A DNA stretch of 64,000 nucleotides, taken from the NCBI GenBank assembly GCA_007922195.1, contig ML682024.1:8669892-8733891 (forward strand). Direction: 5' to 3'. The stretch comes from Podocnemis expansa. Taxonomy: Eukaryota; Chordata; Testudines; Podocnemididae. The notes beneath the pieces were generated by a model. The model ran no database searches. It was not told the DNA's origin and saw only the letters and a program-made list of their open reading frames with translations. A program made the position numbers and the translations under genes. Shown one piece after another: positions 23,216 through 35,200 of this stretch (position 1 is its first letter; each line of letters begins with the position of its first letter).

Positions 23216-23620
23216 ACAAAAGAAAGAAAAATGAAGAAGGAAAGGAAGAGAGAAGAAAAAGAAAGAAAAAAGGAAGAAAGAGAAAGGAAGAGAAAGAGAA
23301 GGAAGGAAGGAAGAAAGGAAAAGGAAGAGAAGAGAGGAGAAAGAAAAAATAGGAAAAAGAGAGAAGGAAGGAAACAAGAAAAGAAGGAAGAGAAAGAAAA
23401 AGAAAAAGGCAAGTGAGAAGAGAAAGAGAAGAATGGAGGAGAAAGAAAAAAGAAAAGAAGGAAGGGAAGTGAGAAAAGAAAGAGGGAAGGAAGAGAAAGA
23501 GAAAAAAAGGAAAAAGAGAAGGAAGGAAAAGAGAAAAAGAAGGAAAGAAGAAAGGGAAAAGAATGAAAGAAAAGAGAGAAGAGAAATAAAGCAAAGGAAG
23601 AAAGAGAAAACAAAGCATGC
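23216..23620 (+). repeat. Polypurine tract of about 400 bases
   Basis: Almost pure A and G (GAAA, GGAA and GAGA motifs) directly after the Penelope-like end. Long frames here (lysine/glutamate on one strand, serine/phenylalanine on the other) are artefacts of composition. Confidence 0.85.
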
Positions 23621-24360
23621 TTAGGCTCCACCTCTTCCTTGGCTGCACACCTGCCAGTTCTGAGGCTGCCCTGCAGGCACTGATTTGCTCAGCTTGGCTG
23701 CTGACATCCAAGTGGCTGGCCAGAAGGGAGACAGCATCACCTCCCAAAGGTCCACAGTGAGTGCTGTTTCTGAGCCCGAGCCTCTTGTGGAAGCCAGTCT
23801 TTCTTTCAATTTTTTCTCCAGTCCAGTGCTGCCATGAGGGGATTGGGCTCAGAGACAGCAATTGCTGAGGGGCTTTGGGAGATGATGGTGTCTCTCTGCT
23901 GGCCAGTCACTCGGATGTCAGCAGCTGAGCCCCGGTCCCCTGTGCTGTCAAATAATACTGTGCACTAGGGCCAGAAAAGTTGTGCATACATGCACATGCA
24001 CACACCTTACAGGGAACAGTGCTCAGGAATGGAATTGGTTATATGGTGTCTTTTATCAGGTTGCTTGTTCCTCTTTATACATCCAACCTAGTGGGGAGTA
24101 GTCACACCCTGCCTGAACCCACACGAGTAAGCCCAGAATAGAGGGTTCACAAGACATATATACCTTGCTGACATGCAAATACAATATACATATTATGACA
24201 GGTACCTGCATAATATAACATCATGCCTAAGTCCCTATATGGTTTGCCTATCCTTAATATTCAGATTATACTTAATATACATCATATAATTAGCCAGCCC
24301 CTGTCTGTTGTTTATGAGTTATTTGGCTACCAAATACAGTTCTGACCAATGAAACTTTCA
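23621..24360. other. Unassigned sequence
   Basis: No gene or named repeat recognised. Confidence 0.35.
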
Positions 24361-24365
24361 AGGAT

Positions 24366-24720
24366 CCTGTAAAACAAGCAAGGAGTCCTGTGGCACTTAA
24401 AGACTAACAGATTTATTTATCGCATGAACATTTGTGGGAGAAAATCCCACTTTGTCAGATGCTTTGAAGATGGGGGAATTTATAGAATGGGATGAAAATA
24501 AAGGCAAGGGAGGGTAAGACATGGGATCAGGCCACAGAGTAACAGCAAATCAGAGCAGTTATTAAGATTCAAACACTGGGAAACAGCTAATAGAGGAGGG
24601 TGAAGTCAAATCACCGGTTGTAATGGGAAAAGAAGCCGTAGTCAAGATTTAATCCTGCTTTCACGGAATCTAATGTGCATATCAATTCTAATTCAGCTGT
24701 TTCTCTTTGAAGTCGTGACC
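24366..24720 (-). mobile_element. Penelope-like element end
   Basis: Closely matches the left arm of 22250-23215 (GTCCTGTGGCACTTAAAGAC, then AAATCCCACTTTGTCAGATG and about 250 further bases). Confidence 0.7.
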
Positions 24721-26200
24721 TGGGCCTCCTGGGATAACCTTCTGAATGTGCCAAACTCAGGGCAAATTGCAAAACCAGTGGCCAAACCCCCAAACCACTG
24801 ATGGGTGGTACTTAAACCTGTCTCCCAGTCAGTAACAAAACATGCTGCTGATTCCCCACTCTGATCATCGCCACACATCACAAAATAGAAACAGCCCCCT
24901 TTATTGCACATCAGCTCCTCCAATCCCCACCTAGCCATTGGGTCTCTTAAAGAAATAGGTTCTCCTGACCCCAAAGGGTCAGCCACATCACTCGGAAAAA
25001 TATAGGCTTGGATCTTACCCAAAATACCATCCTGCCAGCCAATCTGTTAGTGACTACAACTAAAGGTTTATTATAAAAAGAGAACAAACAAAATACAAGA
25101 GCTGCTAAAGGGTCAAAGTGAATCACATACACACAAATTATTTAGAGTCCATAGAAAGCAAGTCCTTGAAGAATTTGCAGTTTGCTGTTTATTCCAATGC
25201 CTCTGGTATACACCAAGCACCTGGGTGGGTCAATGTCCTTTGTTCATTCCCAGAAGAATAGTTCGAGAGGAGGGTGTTGCTTGCAGACAGACTGAAGGCT
25301 GAAGTCTGAAGACAAAATGGAGATGGGGCCACTGCCTTTTAACACCTTTGTCTTTTTCCATGGTCTCAGATTCCTTGCCAAATCAAAATGGAGTTGAGTT
25401 GCATGACCAGTCTGGGTGAGTCATCAAAGAGGTTTCTTCCTAGGTCGCCCCCCCCCCAGCTGGGAGCTCTTTTAATCAGCTATTAAGAGGACAATGGGTC
25501 CTGCACCCCCCCCCCCAGTGCCACGCCTGGCTCCACTCACAACAGGGCTGGATTTCAATAGCACACACTTTTGGAAAAGTGGGTAGAATTATACATGGAC
25601 CCTTCCACCCACCCTAGGGTTGGAAACCCAGGGGTTGCATCACCCGGAACCTCTTAGTCATGCAGAGGGAAGGGCAAGAAAAACCCCTATTCCTACCTAC
25701 CTAGTCTTATAGTCACTTGAGCTGCCTTGTCACCTCATTCCTAAGGTGATTTGTCCTGAGTTGTACCCAGAGATCATGCGGGAGTGAAGGTGGGAAACAT
25801 TTTAGTGTTTCCCCCATCCTTCTATGCGCAGGATCTGATGGCGGAAAGCAGAGAACACGGGCACTAACACTAGCCCCATCAAACCCCCACAGGGATGTCC
25901 ACTGAAAAGGCTCTTCCTCTCTCTCTTCCTCTTTTTCCCTCACTCCTCTTTCCCCCCCCCCCAGCTCAGGCTTCCCCTCACAGAGCTTTCAGGACCCCCT
26001 GACCTTTTTGAGAGCCTGGGTTGGGTTGACTCTCCCCTTCTATTCGCATCACTACACATCAAGCGTCTACCTCTCATGACAGCCTGCATTGGCCCTTGAC
26101 CCTCCAAGAGGGGAATTAACTACCATCATTCAGAGGGTATGGAACAGTACACCTACCCTCTTATCCTTTAGTATGGGTCTCCTGATCCCTCCTAAAAGAA
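24721..26200. repeat. Possible LTR-type repeat, unidentified
   Basis: It starts where the Penelope-like end stops. Its minus strand has AATAAA-type signals and a G-rich tail-like region, but I found no second LTR. C-runs at 25447 and 25507. No coding frame supported. Confidence 0.3.
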
Positions 26201-26201
26201 T

Positions 26202-26277
26202 GGCTTAGTGGTCTAGGTGTATGATCCCTGCTTCAAGTGTAAGTAGGCCCAGGTTCAAATTCTGCCTTCTCTAAGCA
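26202..26277 (+). pseudogene. tRNA-Pro-like pseudogene or SINE head
   Basis: GGCTTAGTGGTCTAGGTGTATGA matches the A-box half of tRNA-Pro, and AGGTTCAAATTCTGCC the B-box half. GGCTTAG can pair with CTAAGC at the 3' side. The anticodon loop (CTTCAAGTG) does not keep the proline anticodon. Confidence 0.5.
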
Positions 26278-26854
26278 CCCATACCTAGAAGGACAGACCC
26301 ACCATGTGGAGGTATGTCCATCTGAGCCCCTTCAGTGAGGAAAACAAGGCATTGTGTGATTTGCTCCAGCCAAGCCCTCCCTCCTTCCCCCCCCTGGACA
26401 AAGGCCAAGGATTTCCAGGTTGGTAACCCTCCATCCCTTTTCTGCTACCTCTCATGAAGGTAGAACCCTCAACATATTCATACCCATACCCCCCTGCTTC
26501 CTCATGCCCTCAGCTATTGGAAAAGCTATGCAACACATCAGTTTTCTTGCTGGGGAGGAAATGGAAGCATGCACCCTGCCAGTTCACACAAAGGGAGACA
26601 CCACTGTTCCAGAGGGCACAGTCACACAGGGAGTGAGTGGTGTAAGGGAGAAGCCACGGTGCCCCTACATGAGAAACTACAGGATGTTACCTGGTTTGTC
26701 CAAGCATTGGAGCCTTACTCAGGCAGCGGACAGCTTCACAGCTTGTGGTCTCATGTCCTTGTGACCCAAAGGTGGCTCAAGCTCTAATCAAAAAAGGCCA
26801 ATGAAAAACCTACATGCCCCAAGGACATGCCACAGAGGCCAGTAGGGACTCTTA

Positions 26855-27247
26855 GGCTATGTCCACACATACATCATTATTTCAAAATAAGTTATTTCAA
26901 AATAAAGTCCGTATTTCGAAATAAGTTAATTCGAATTAAGGGAAAGCCTGCTTTCAAAACAGATGTTATTTTGAAATGGTTATTTTGAAATAAGGCTGTT
27001 TGGACATGTTGTTTCGAAACAGTTGTTTTGAAACAACATGTCCAAACAGCGTTATTTTGAAATAACCATTTTGAAATAACAGCCGTTTCAAAATGAATGG
27101 GGTTTAAGCTGTTTTGAAATGACGGTTCTTATTTCTAAATGACAGAGCCTGTTATTTCAAAATAAAAAAACGTTGTGTGGACATTCAGTTTTTTATTTCG
27201 AAACAACCAGTGTTGTTTTGATATAAAAGACTGGTGTGGACATACCC
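26855..27247. mobile_element. PIF/Harbinger-like MITE
   Basis: Ends GGCTATGTCCACAC and GTGTGGACATACCC, flanked by TTA on both sides. Inside are TATTTCGAAATA-type palindromes, and the two halves fold on each other. Confidence 0.8.
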
Positions 27248-27852
27248 TTATTGACATAACACTTAGTGCCTCTCTTTCTTCCTATCACCAATCTGACTTA
27301 CGTCTGCCAAGCAGCGTGAGAAGGCCCAGAATGAGGGTGGTCAGTCCCAGAATCACTAGGGACTGATTAGGCCAGGGGCAACACACTTACCCTGTTTTCT
27401 TAGTATTTTGATATTCTAATTCCAACCCTTACAGGTGTCCTTCCCATCACAATGGTTGGGTTCTCTTTGGTTGGGATCCCACTGAAGGGCTGTCCTGAAA
27501 CAAAGAATTCCTGTTGGTACCTAAACATTTATAGGGACTATCTGATCAAGGCCTTCTCCTTCCTCACTCAATGGTTGTGCGTCCCCCAGAGGGTGAGTCT
27601 GCATTACCATTCCTTCTGTCTAGCAGCAAGGGGACCAGAGGTCATTCCCAATTCTGGGACCCGAGGTACACTGTTAATAGCTTCCCTCTACCTGTTTAGT
27701 TAGATAATATCCATGAAGGGACCTCATTCATCAAGTTGGGATTCCTTCCACTAGAACAGTACCGTGCGAAAAATGCCATCCTGCTTACATTTTCAGTGCT
27801 TGGCCTGTGGAACCAAATGAGACTCTCATACGCTGAAGCATCAACACTCCAT

Positions 27853-28285
27853 GGCTATGTCCACACACACATTTTTATTTTGAAATAAGTTATTTCAAAA
27901 TGAGTTATTTTGAAATAAAGTCCTTATTTTGAAATAAGTTAATTTGAATTAAGAAAATGTTCATTCGAATTAAGGGAAAGCCTGCTATTGAAATGGCTGT
28001 TATTTTGAAATGGTTATTTCGAAATAAGGCCATTTGCACATGTTGTTTTGAAACAGTTGTTTTGAAACAACGGTGTTGTTTCAAAACAACATGTCCAAAT
28101 GGCATTATTTTGAAATAACCATTTAAAAATAACAGCCATTTTGAAATGAATGGGGTTTAAGCTGTTTCGAAATGACAGTTCTTATTTTGTCATTTCGAAA
28201 TAAGAAAACGTCGTGTGGACCTAATCTTTTTTATTTTGAAATAACCAGTGTTATTTTGAAATAAAAGAGACATGTGGACATACCC
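27853..28285. mobile_element. PIF/Harbinger-like MITE
   Basis: The same family as 26855-27247, with GGCTATGTCCACAC and ATGTGGACATACCC ends. Flanks CAT and CAC match at two of three bases. Confidence 0.75.
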
Positions 28286-28289
28286 CACT

Positions 28290-29300
28290 AGTGCAGAGAG
28301 GGTGCACTATTCCCCTTTTTACCCCTGGGGGCATGACAGCCAATTGTCTCAGAATGGTAGATGAAACATGGGAACTTTTATCTTCCTTGGTTGGTTTTAA
28401 CCACACTCAACACCAAGGGCATCCAGAGCACATTAGGAGGTGCCTGCATCAATACTCCATGCCTCCAAGGCAGGGTGACACACAGCATCTCTCTGTTCCC
28501 CTCGTGTAATGCCCTCTTGGGAAAATTCAAGGGTTAACAAGGCATCCCTCCAGGTAGGCAGAGAAGCCTACTATTCAGGCATCTTTCCATGCCTTGGTTT
28601 TGCCTTTATGGGGGTAGCCGTGCTGAAGGTGGGAAAAACCCAACTCTGCCCACCATCCACAGTATGGCTAGTAGTCACCTAAAACTGAATGTATGTGAGC
28701 AGTGCTCGAAGAAGAAGAATGGTTACTGGTAAGTAACCCACCGATATACAAAGAGTAAGGTGGTAGGAAAAAAGAGGCTGGATATTTTCCCCAATTTTAT
28801 TCAGTAGAAACATTTTTTTTTCCCAAAAGGCAAACAGGCAGCATTTGCCCTGGGTATATTGCAGTGTCTTATAGCACTTTGGGGCACTATGTATTGTTCA
28901 GCTGTGGTCCTAGAGAAGTCTCTTGCTCCCTTTCTTCATGGTCCCTAAGGTTGTTTCTGATTTGGGCGGGGTTCTGTGATGTGGCTCTGCTGTGATTAGT
29001 GCTGCTTTTCAGTAACTGGAGCATTAATGACACCTGTCTTGTGGAGCAATGGCTGCGTATGTCACCATCTCTTCTCTCTGGGGCTGTGGGTGCTATAAGA
29101 TAAAACACAGTGATGTTACTTTTCTGCTAAAATGGCCTGAAGTAAGAGAAATGAAGCCAGAAAATGCCCCTCTGAAAGCACTACTCTGCACACCAGGAGA
29201 AGTTCCAATGGGCATCTCAGCTGGGGAACACATACGGCTCCATGTCATACGTAAATCCCTCTGAGGCAGAAAGCTCAGATATCCCTCCCCTGAGCCTTGG
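28290..29300. other. Mostly unassigned; unclassified repeat copy 2 inside
   Basis: 28785-29110 is the inverted copy of 20985-21345. No gene seen. Confidence 0.4.
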
Positions 29301-29307
29301 TCTGGCT

Positions 29308-29605
29308 CAGGGGTCAGTAATCCAAAAGATAAGAAGAGATATTTAAAAAAAAATTCTTTTAATTACCAAGTGTTTTGAGAGCTGCAATGGCTGTAGCCTA
29401 CTGGTGTGGTGGTAGGGGGAACTGGGCCAAGGTGCCTGCTGCAGGGTCCTCTGGTGGGGGAGGGGGAATTGGGACCCAGGAGTAGGCCCCCCGCAGAGTC
29501 TCCTGGTGGTGGTGGTGGTGGTGGTGGGGGGTCCAGACACCAGAGCTGCAAGGGGGCAAGCAAAGAGCTGCATGCAGATCCAGAGCCGCAGCTTGTAGAC
29601 CCCTG
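29308..29605. mobile_element. hAT-like element with perfect target duplication
   Basis: Starts CAGGGGTC and ends GACCCCTG, with GTCTGGCT on both sides (29300-29307 and 29606-29613). Contains a (GGT)n run near 29503-29530. Confidence 0.8.
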
Positions 29606-29826
29606 GTCTGGCTCTTTTCTGCCCCCTAACTAGGACTGCTGAGATTTCTGCATCCCTTTCTACATGTAAGCCAGCCACTTTATGTGCTGGGTTCTCTATG
29701 CACTGGGCTGTTATTATCTGGGTTGGCCTCTTGCCTGTTGGGTGGGGGCTCCATTTAAAAGTCCCAGGCATGGTTTAACCTGCTCTTTCCTCCTATTCAA
29801 AGATAGAGTTAATTAAAGCTCCATTA

Positions 29827-30055
29827 AGGCAGCCATGTTAGTCTAGTAAAGCAAAAAAAGCAAGGAGTCTTGTGGTACTAAAAGACTAACAGATCTATTA
29901 TATCACATGGGCTTTCATGGGGGAATATCCCACTTCATCAGACGCTTCTCCCTCTTTAAAGCTTGTGATGAAGTGGGATATTCTCCCACAAAAGCTCATG
30001 CAATAAATAAATCTGTTAGTCTTTAAGTGCCACAAGACTGCTTTGGGGTTTTTTT
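29827..30055. mobile_element. Head-to-head Penelope-like ends (palindrome)
   Basis: Two copies of the terminal 90-110 bases face each other around 29955, each with AGACTAACAGAT or ATCTGTTAGTCT and the CTCATGCAATAAATAA segment. Confidence 0.7.
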
Positions 30056-30066
30056 TGTTTCAATAA

Positions 30067-30675
30067 GGCTGTGTTCTCACACAGCCAGTTATTTCGATAT
30101 GGTTGTTGCGAAACAACTTGTATCGAAATAACGCTCGTTGCGAAACAACTTATTTCGAATTAACANNNNNNNNNNNNNNNNNNNNNNNNNNNNNNNNNNN
30201 NNNNNNNNNNNNNNNNNNNNNNNNNNNNNNNNNNNNNNNNNNNNNNNNNNNNNNNNNNNNNNNNNNNNNNNNNNNNNNNNNNNNNNNNNNNNNNNNNNNN
30301 NNNNNNNNNNNNNNNNNNNNNNNNNNNNNNNNNNNNNNNNNNNNNNNNNNNNNNNNNNNNNNNNNNNNNNNNNNNNNNNNNNNNNNNNNNNNNNNNNNNN
30401 NNNNNNNNNNNNNNNNNNNNNNNNNNNNNNNNNNNNNNNNNNNNNNNNNNNNNNNNNNNNNNNNNNNNNNNNNNNNNNNNNNNNNNNNNNNNNNNNNNNN
30501 NNNNNNNNNNNNNNNNNNNNNNNNNNNNNNNNNNNNNNNNNNNNNNNNNNNNNNNNNNNNNNNNNAACAACGGGAATCGTTGTTTCGAAACAACCGTGCG
30601 TCGTGTGAACAGCCAAAATCTCATTTCGAAACAACCTCTGTTGTTTCGAAATAAGAGGGCTGTGAGAACACACCC
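30067..30675. mobile_element. PIF/Harbinger-like MITE containing the large gap
   Basis: Ends GGCTGTGTTCTCACAC and GTGAGAACACACCC are inverted. The interior has TTTCGAAACAAC-type repeats on each side of 400 N. Confidence 0.65.
30166..30565. other. Sequence gap (400 N)
   Basis: Unknown bases; frames drawn across it mean nothing. Confidence 1.
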
Positions 30676-30679
30676 TTAG

Positions 30680-31500
30680 TGATCACTAGAACCAAAATCA
30701 TGTGAGGTAGTATCTCTGTCCAGCCTGTTTCAGCAGTGAGGTTCTCCACTAAGTTCTGAAAATCACCCAGAGATGGGTGGAAGGTCAAGAGACCAACCCA
30801 CAGATGTCACCCTAGACAAGCATGTGCTAGCAAAAGTTGTCAATGTACATTGATGATGGCCAGTGGAGCAGTGACCAGGTGGCTTCCTCAGTGCCTGGCA
30901 AGGTGGGTGGAGGAGCAGCAAGCAACCAGAAAGGGGACAGGGAAATAAGGTTAGAGAAGCAGCACCGGCTCAAGCACCTGGATGGAGGAGCAAGCAAAGC
31001 GGCTTCTCCCCCAGCCAGGGTGGGGGGTGAACTTATGGAGATGCACCCCTAAACTCTGGGTCTCTTCTGACCAAGGACAGCAACTGTGCGTGGGTTGTTC
31101 TAGAGAGAAAAGGGAAAGGCACTTTAAAGGAGCTTCTGATCGCTGAACTCAACAACTTGAGGCAAAAAGACATGGCCCAGCGTACCCTGGGGTGGTTGTT
31201 TGACTCACAGTTTCATTTTTATGAAAAACTGTTTGCAGCATTTGCCCAAATGAATGCCAAGTTACTTTCTTCTTTTTATTAAAGGTTTCATTTCTACACT
31301 CAGATTCCGTGCTTGAGAGAAGGGAGGTCTTGCCTTTTAGAGGCTCCCAGGGATGGTGTGTGATCATCTCATGTTATTTGGTGGGGGCTTGAATTGCTTC
31401 TGTGTTGCTTTCTTGAAAAAGAACTTCTAGATATAGAACCTGGCCCTGGATGCTGCCAATTCCACCTGGCAAAAGGTTCATATCAATATCAGCTGTGGTA
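30680..31500. other. Unassigned sequence between the A and B 3' ends
   Basis: No exon with splice support. ATTAAA occurs near 31280. It could be part of an old repeat. Confidence 0.3.
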
Positions 31501-31510
31501 TTAATACATA

Positions 31511-31516
31511 TTTATT
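31511..31516 (-). terminator. Possible AATAAA polyadenylation signal for gene B
   Basis: AATAAA on the minus strand, about 0.75 kb past the ITIM exon and near the end of the paralogous A/B segment. No other support. Confidence 0.25.
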
Positions 31517-32260
31517 AGATGGAATCAACTGGTGAAAGAAAATTCCATGTTCAGAGCTTTCCTGGCCACTAACATGATACTCAGGCATGTCACCAGTACA
31601 TAGCCGCCACTAGCCGCGTGAGACTGTGCATGACTCTCTGACAACATCATAGGCAGACCTCTTGAGGAATATCCTGCTCTACTGGAGTCAATGGTAAACT
31701 CCCAGGATTTCACCTCCTGCCTGTCTTCCTTCCCTTTGGTAGGCCTCTAGTGGGGAAGGCTACGAGGACGTGGTCCCAGGGCTTCACTAAAAGGATCCAT
31801 CTCATTAGAGCTGATTCTTATGCAGGTAAGATTTCCAGCTGTGGGATTTGAACATCCAGTTCCTGGGAGTTTTAATGGGAACTTTGAACATCTTTGCCTT
31901 GGTTGTCTGTTTGACTGAAGATGCTGGGGGAGAGGGGGTATGGGAGCCCTTCTATAGCTGGAGAGATTTTCAGCCCATGGGGGATGCTTTCTCCCCAGTC
32001 ACTGAGGTGTGGAATTTGGGAAGGATGTTTTCCTCTTTCCAGGATGCATCTGTGTGTCTGTGGAGAACAGGGTCTGACTGGCTAGGCTACCAGCTCTTGT
32101 GAGAGGCAGCTACCTGCTCCTGGGTGGAGATCTGTGGCCAGAGCGCTGAGACGGAGGTAACAGATAGAACCAGAAGCCTAGGAATCCTAAGAAAGTTGAT
32201 GTTCCAAGAATTGCTCTTTTCTATCCTTCATTTTTGTCATTAATAAAAACTGTGACTCAC

Positions 32261-32292
32261 CCTGGGACGTCCCAGCCAATCCACCGAGGCAT
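32261..32292 (-). CDS. Gene B exon 7: completes the ITIM
   Basis: A 32-base exon after TCTCTCCCCAG and before GTGAGT, reading YASVDWLGRPR in frame. Joined to the exon before, it forms IHYASV. Confidence 0.65.
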
Positions 32293-35200
32293 CTGGGGAG
32301 AGAATGACAATAAAACATTGTTACCTGGCCCTTGTAAATGCCATTACATAAGGATAACTCAGTGAGCATGAACTATAACCCCATGGCTCCCCAAGGCTTG
32401 GCAGGGCTTTCCTGTGGGCAACACTTGGCACAATAAAGCCTGATCAGGGCCACCAGACAATACCATAACAGAAGGATTTAATATAGCTGTTCAAGACATT
32501 CAGTGGAAACTGTTTGGGTTTTTGACAGATCTATTATAGCATAAAGAGAGCTGGCTTTTCTGAAAACCTAAGTTCTGGAAAACTGATTTTTTTTTTTGTG
32601 CCAAACCCAGAAATATTCTGATTGGAAATACTACCATGGTGCTGCATGGGACTTGTAGTTCAGCAGCCTCACACTGATATTTCCCTCTACAGACTGAAAT
32701 GAATTGCTGACTTCAGCTCCCAGGATGCACTGCAGCCAGGGACTCCTGTGATGTACTACCTTCCATAAACAAGAGGAGAGAAAGTGGTGCATCCTGGGAA
32801 AGCCAGAGCATCCAGCTCAAAGAGGAGAATAGGAGCACAGGGTGCTTGAACTATAGCTCCCATTAGGAATTCTTGCAATATTTAATATAAAAATCTTTTC
32901 TTTTTCAGATGAAATAGTTCCGTTTTTAATGCTGGACTGAAAACCTAAACTATCCCACTTTCTTTCTTTCTTTCTTTGAGCAAAAATAAAAGAAATTCAG
33001 AGCCTTAAATCATGGCAATACAGGACTCAGATGCACAAGCCCTGGGACCCCAAGTATTCTTTCTCCTTATTTACATTTATCCCATGCAGTCTGTTGTTTT
33101 AATGCTTGGCCAGACAGTCTGATCTGGGATTTATCCATCCCGATCACTTAACTCATTTATTTCCCCTGCTAACATTTGTCCCATCTGTGCAATGGCCCCT
33201 GAAGCCCCAGTACTCTCTAAAAGCTCTTACAGTGAATATGGTCTTTAGGAGCATTGCTGGTCTCATGCTGGATTCGCTCCCTGTGGGACATAATAAGAAC
33301 GGGGTATTAGTGATGCCCAGGGGTTAAAGTATAATTTGGCAGGCCCCAGAACCCTCCTAAATTGGTGGGCCCCCTTCATGCCACTGCAGGACTCACTCAT
33401 TCCAGTGCAGGCCCCCTTTGTGCCAGTGCGGGCCCCCTCATGCACCCCAGCTCCTGCCCCCCACGTGCCTACCCCCACCCCAGCACCTGCCTCCACACCT
33501 ATCCCACCCCAGCTCCTACCCTCCCACACCTACCCTCATACCAGCTCCTGCCCCCCCACACCTGGCCGCCATGGTTAGGGGCCCCAGACTGGGCTGAGAC
33601 TTTGGCCTAGAGCCTGGTCTCACCGTGAGACCAAGCTGGGGGGTGGAGTTTCTGGAACTCCCTGCTCTGTCCAACAAGGCAGAATGCTGTTCCGGGGCCA
33701 GTTATTTTTAAGGGCTCAACATTCTGGCCCCTACAAATTGAAAATGGAGCCAGAACGCTGCATTAGGCGGCCTACTATTTTTAAATGGTGGGCCCCAGAA
33801 TGCAGCATTCTGGCTCCATTTTCTACTGGGGGGGGAATGCTGAACCCCTAAAATAGTGGGCTCCAGAATGGTGTCCCCCGGTGTTCCAGCTTACTTTAAC
33901 CTCTGGTGTGCTCCCTCTGTTTTCAGAGATCTGGCTGTGTGTAAATTTCTTCCCATGATGGCTGGTTCTCCCACTAGAACCCTACATATCAATTCAGCTT
34001 TCACCCAGTTTCCTGGAAAATTATTCACTGAGATAAAATTGATTTTTTTGGCCCACGTCTGCTCACAATGTGTAACCGCTGAAAGTTCAAACATTCATCA
34101 TTAGGGTTCAACTGTAAAGACTTTGTACAGCATGGAAATTCAGCTTCAGATCCTCAGCCCCTTAACTTCTGGTCCAGGCTGCTAATCAGCTCCCACGTCC
34201 CAGGAAGGGAGTGCGGGGGTGGGCAGAGACTGGTAATATTGCTGGAGTCCAGTGGATGAGGATATTTGGGCAGAGGCAGCTGTTCAGAGCCCTACAGGTG
34301 TGGGGTGCAGGGAAGAAGCAAGAAACATGCACTGTGAAGGGTTGGGGCAGACTCCTGGTACTGAGGGTCTGTGTGTCATGTCCCCCTGACTAGGCAGGAG
34401 AGTGGCAGAGACTGGAAGTGCCTCTAGTCTCCCCACTTGCGTTTCCCTGGTCTCTTGTCTGGTTCTCTGTGCCCCATCTCCACTGATGACTTAGTAACTG
34501 GCTGGGTCAGTCGGTGCCACTTTGTGGCTGACAAGTCCCAACGCCCCCAAGCACGCAAACCAGGGACACTTTCATTCTTTCACACACCCAGGGGTGATTT
34601 TCGAACATGCTCCGTTTGCTACCTGTGAATTTGATGGGAACAACTGCTTTGGCAAACTCTTTCCTAAAGAGTTTCCTCATGACTCCCAGACTCACTCACC
34701 CCCAGCCAAAGAGTTCATCCTTCCCTCGCCTTTTCAAGCATTCCTCCAGAACTAATAGAGAGCTGAACTCCTCTACAACATTGGAGCACCTGCTGGCCTT
34801 TCCATGAGATAGACAGAAGGGAACCCAAAAGGGAACAGAAATGGGAGAGGGAATTGTCTCCTCCTACCTTTGATCCTTCAGTAGAAACATAACTGAAAGG
34901 CAGTGAGACAATGTGACCAGGAGACGTGGATGTGATTCATTGTGGAGAAGGAAAGAGAGAGAAAGAGAGAGAGAGAAACTGAATGACTTGGCCCCAATTC
35001 ATCATTATATTGATGCAGAGCTCCACAGCCCTGTCTGTTGGTCTCCTCCACAAGCCCCTCCAAGTGGTGTCTTCAACTCTCATGATTCTCATGTCAGGGA
35101 ATGTAATGAGAATCTCAGCTTTCATTTAAAAGAAAAAAAATTATAAACCTCATGTTTGCAGAGAAAAGTCTGTAAATGGGACCTGAGAGGTCCCCTCATA

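Noticed and set aside
23206..23861. Long serine/phenylalanine-rich and lysine/glutamate-rich frames
   Set aside because: They come from the polypurine tract; the composition alone keeps the frames open.
29500..29531. GGT run considered as a CRISPR-like or regulatory array
   Set aside because: A simple trinucleotide repeat inside a hAT element; no spaced repeats.
30089..30673. Frames crossing the 400-N gap
   Set aside because: Most of the bases are unknown.
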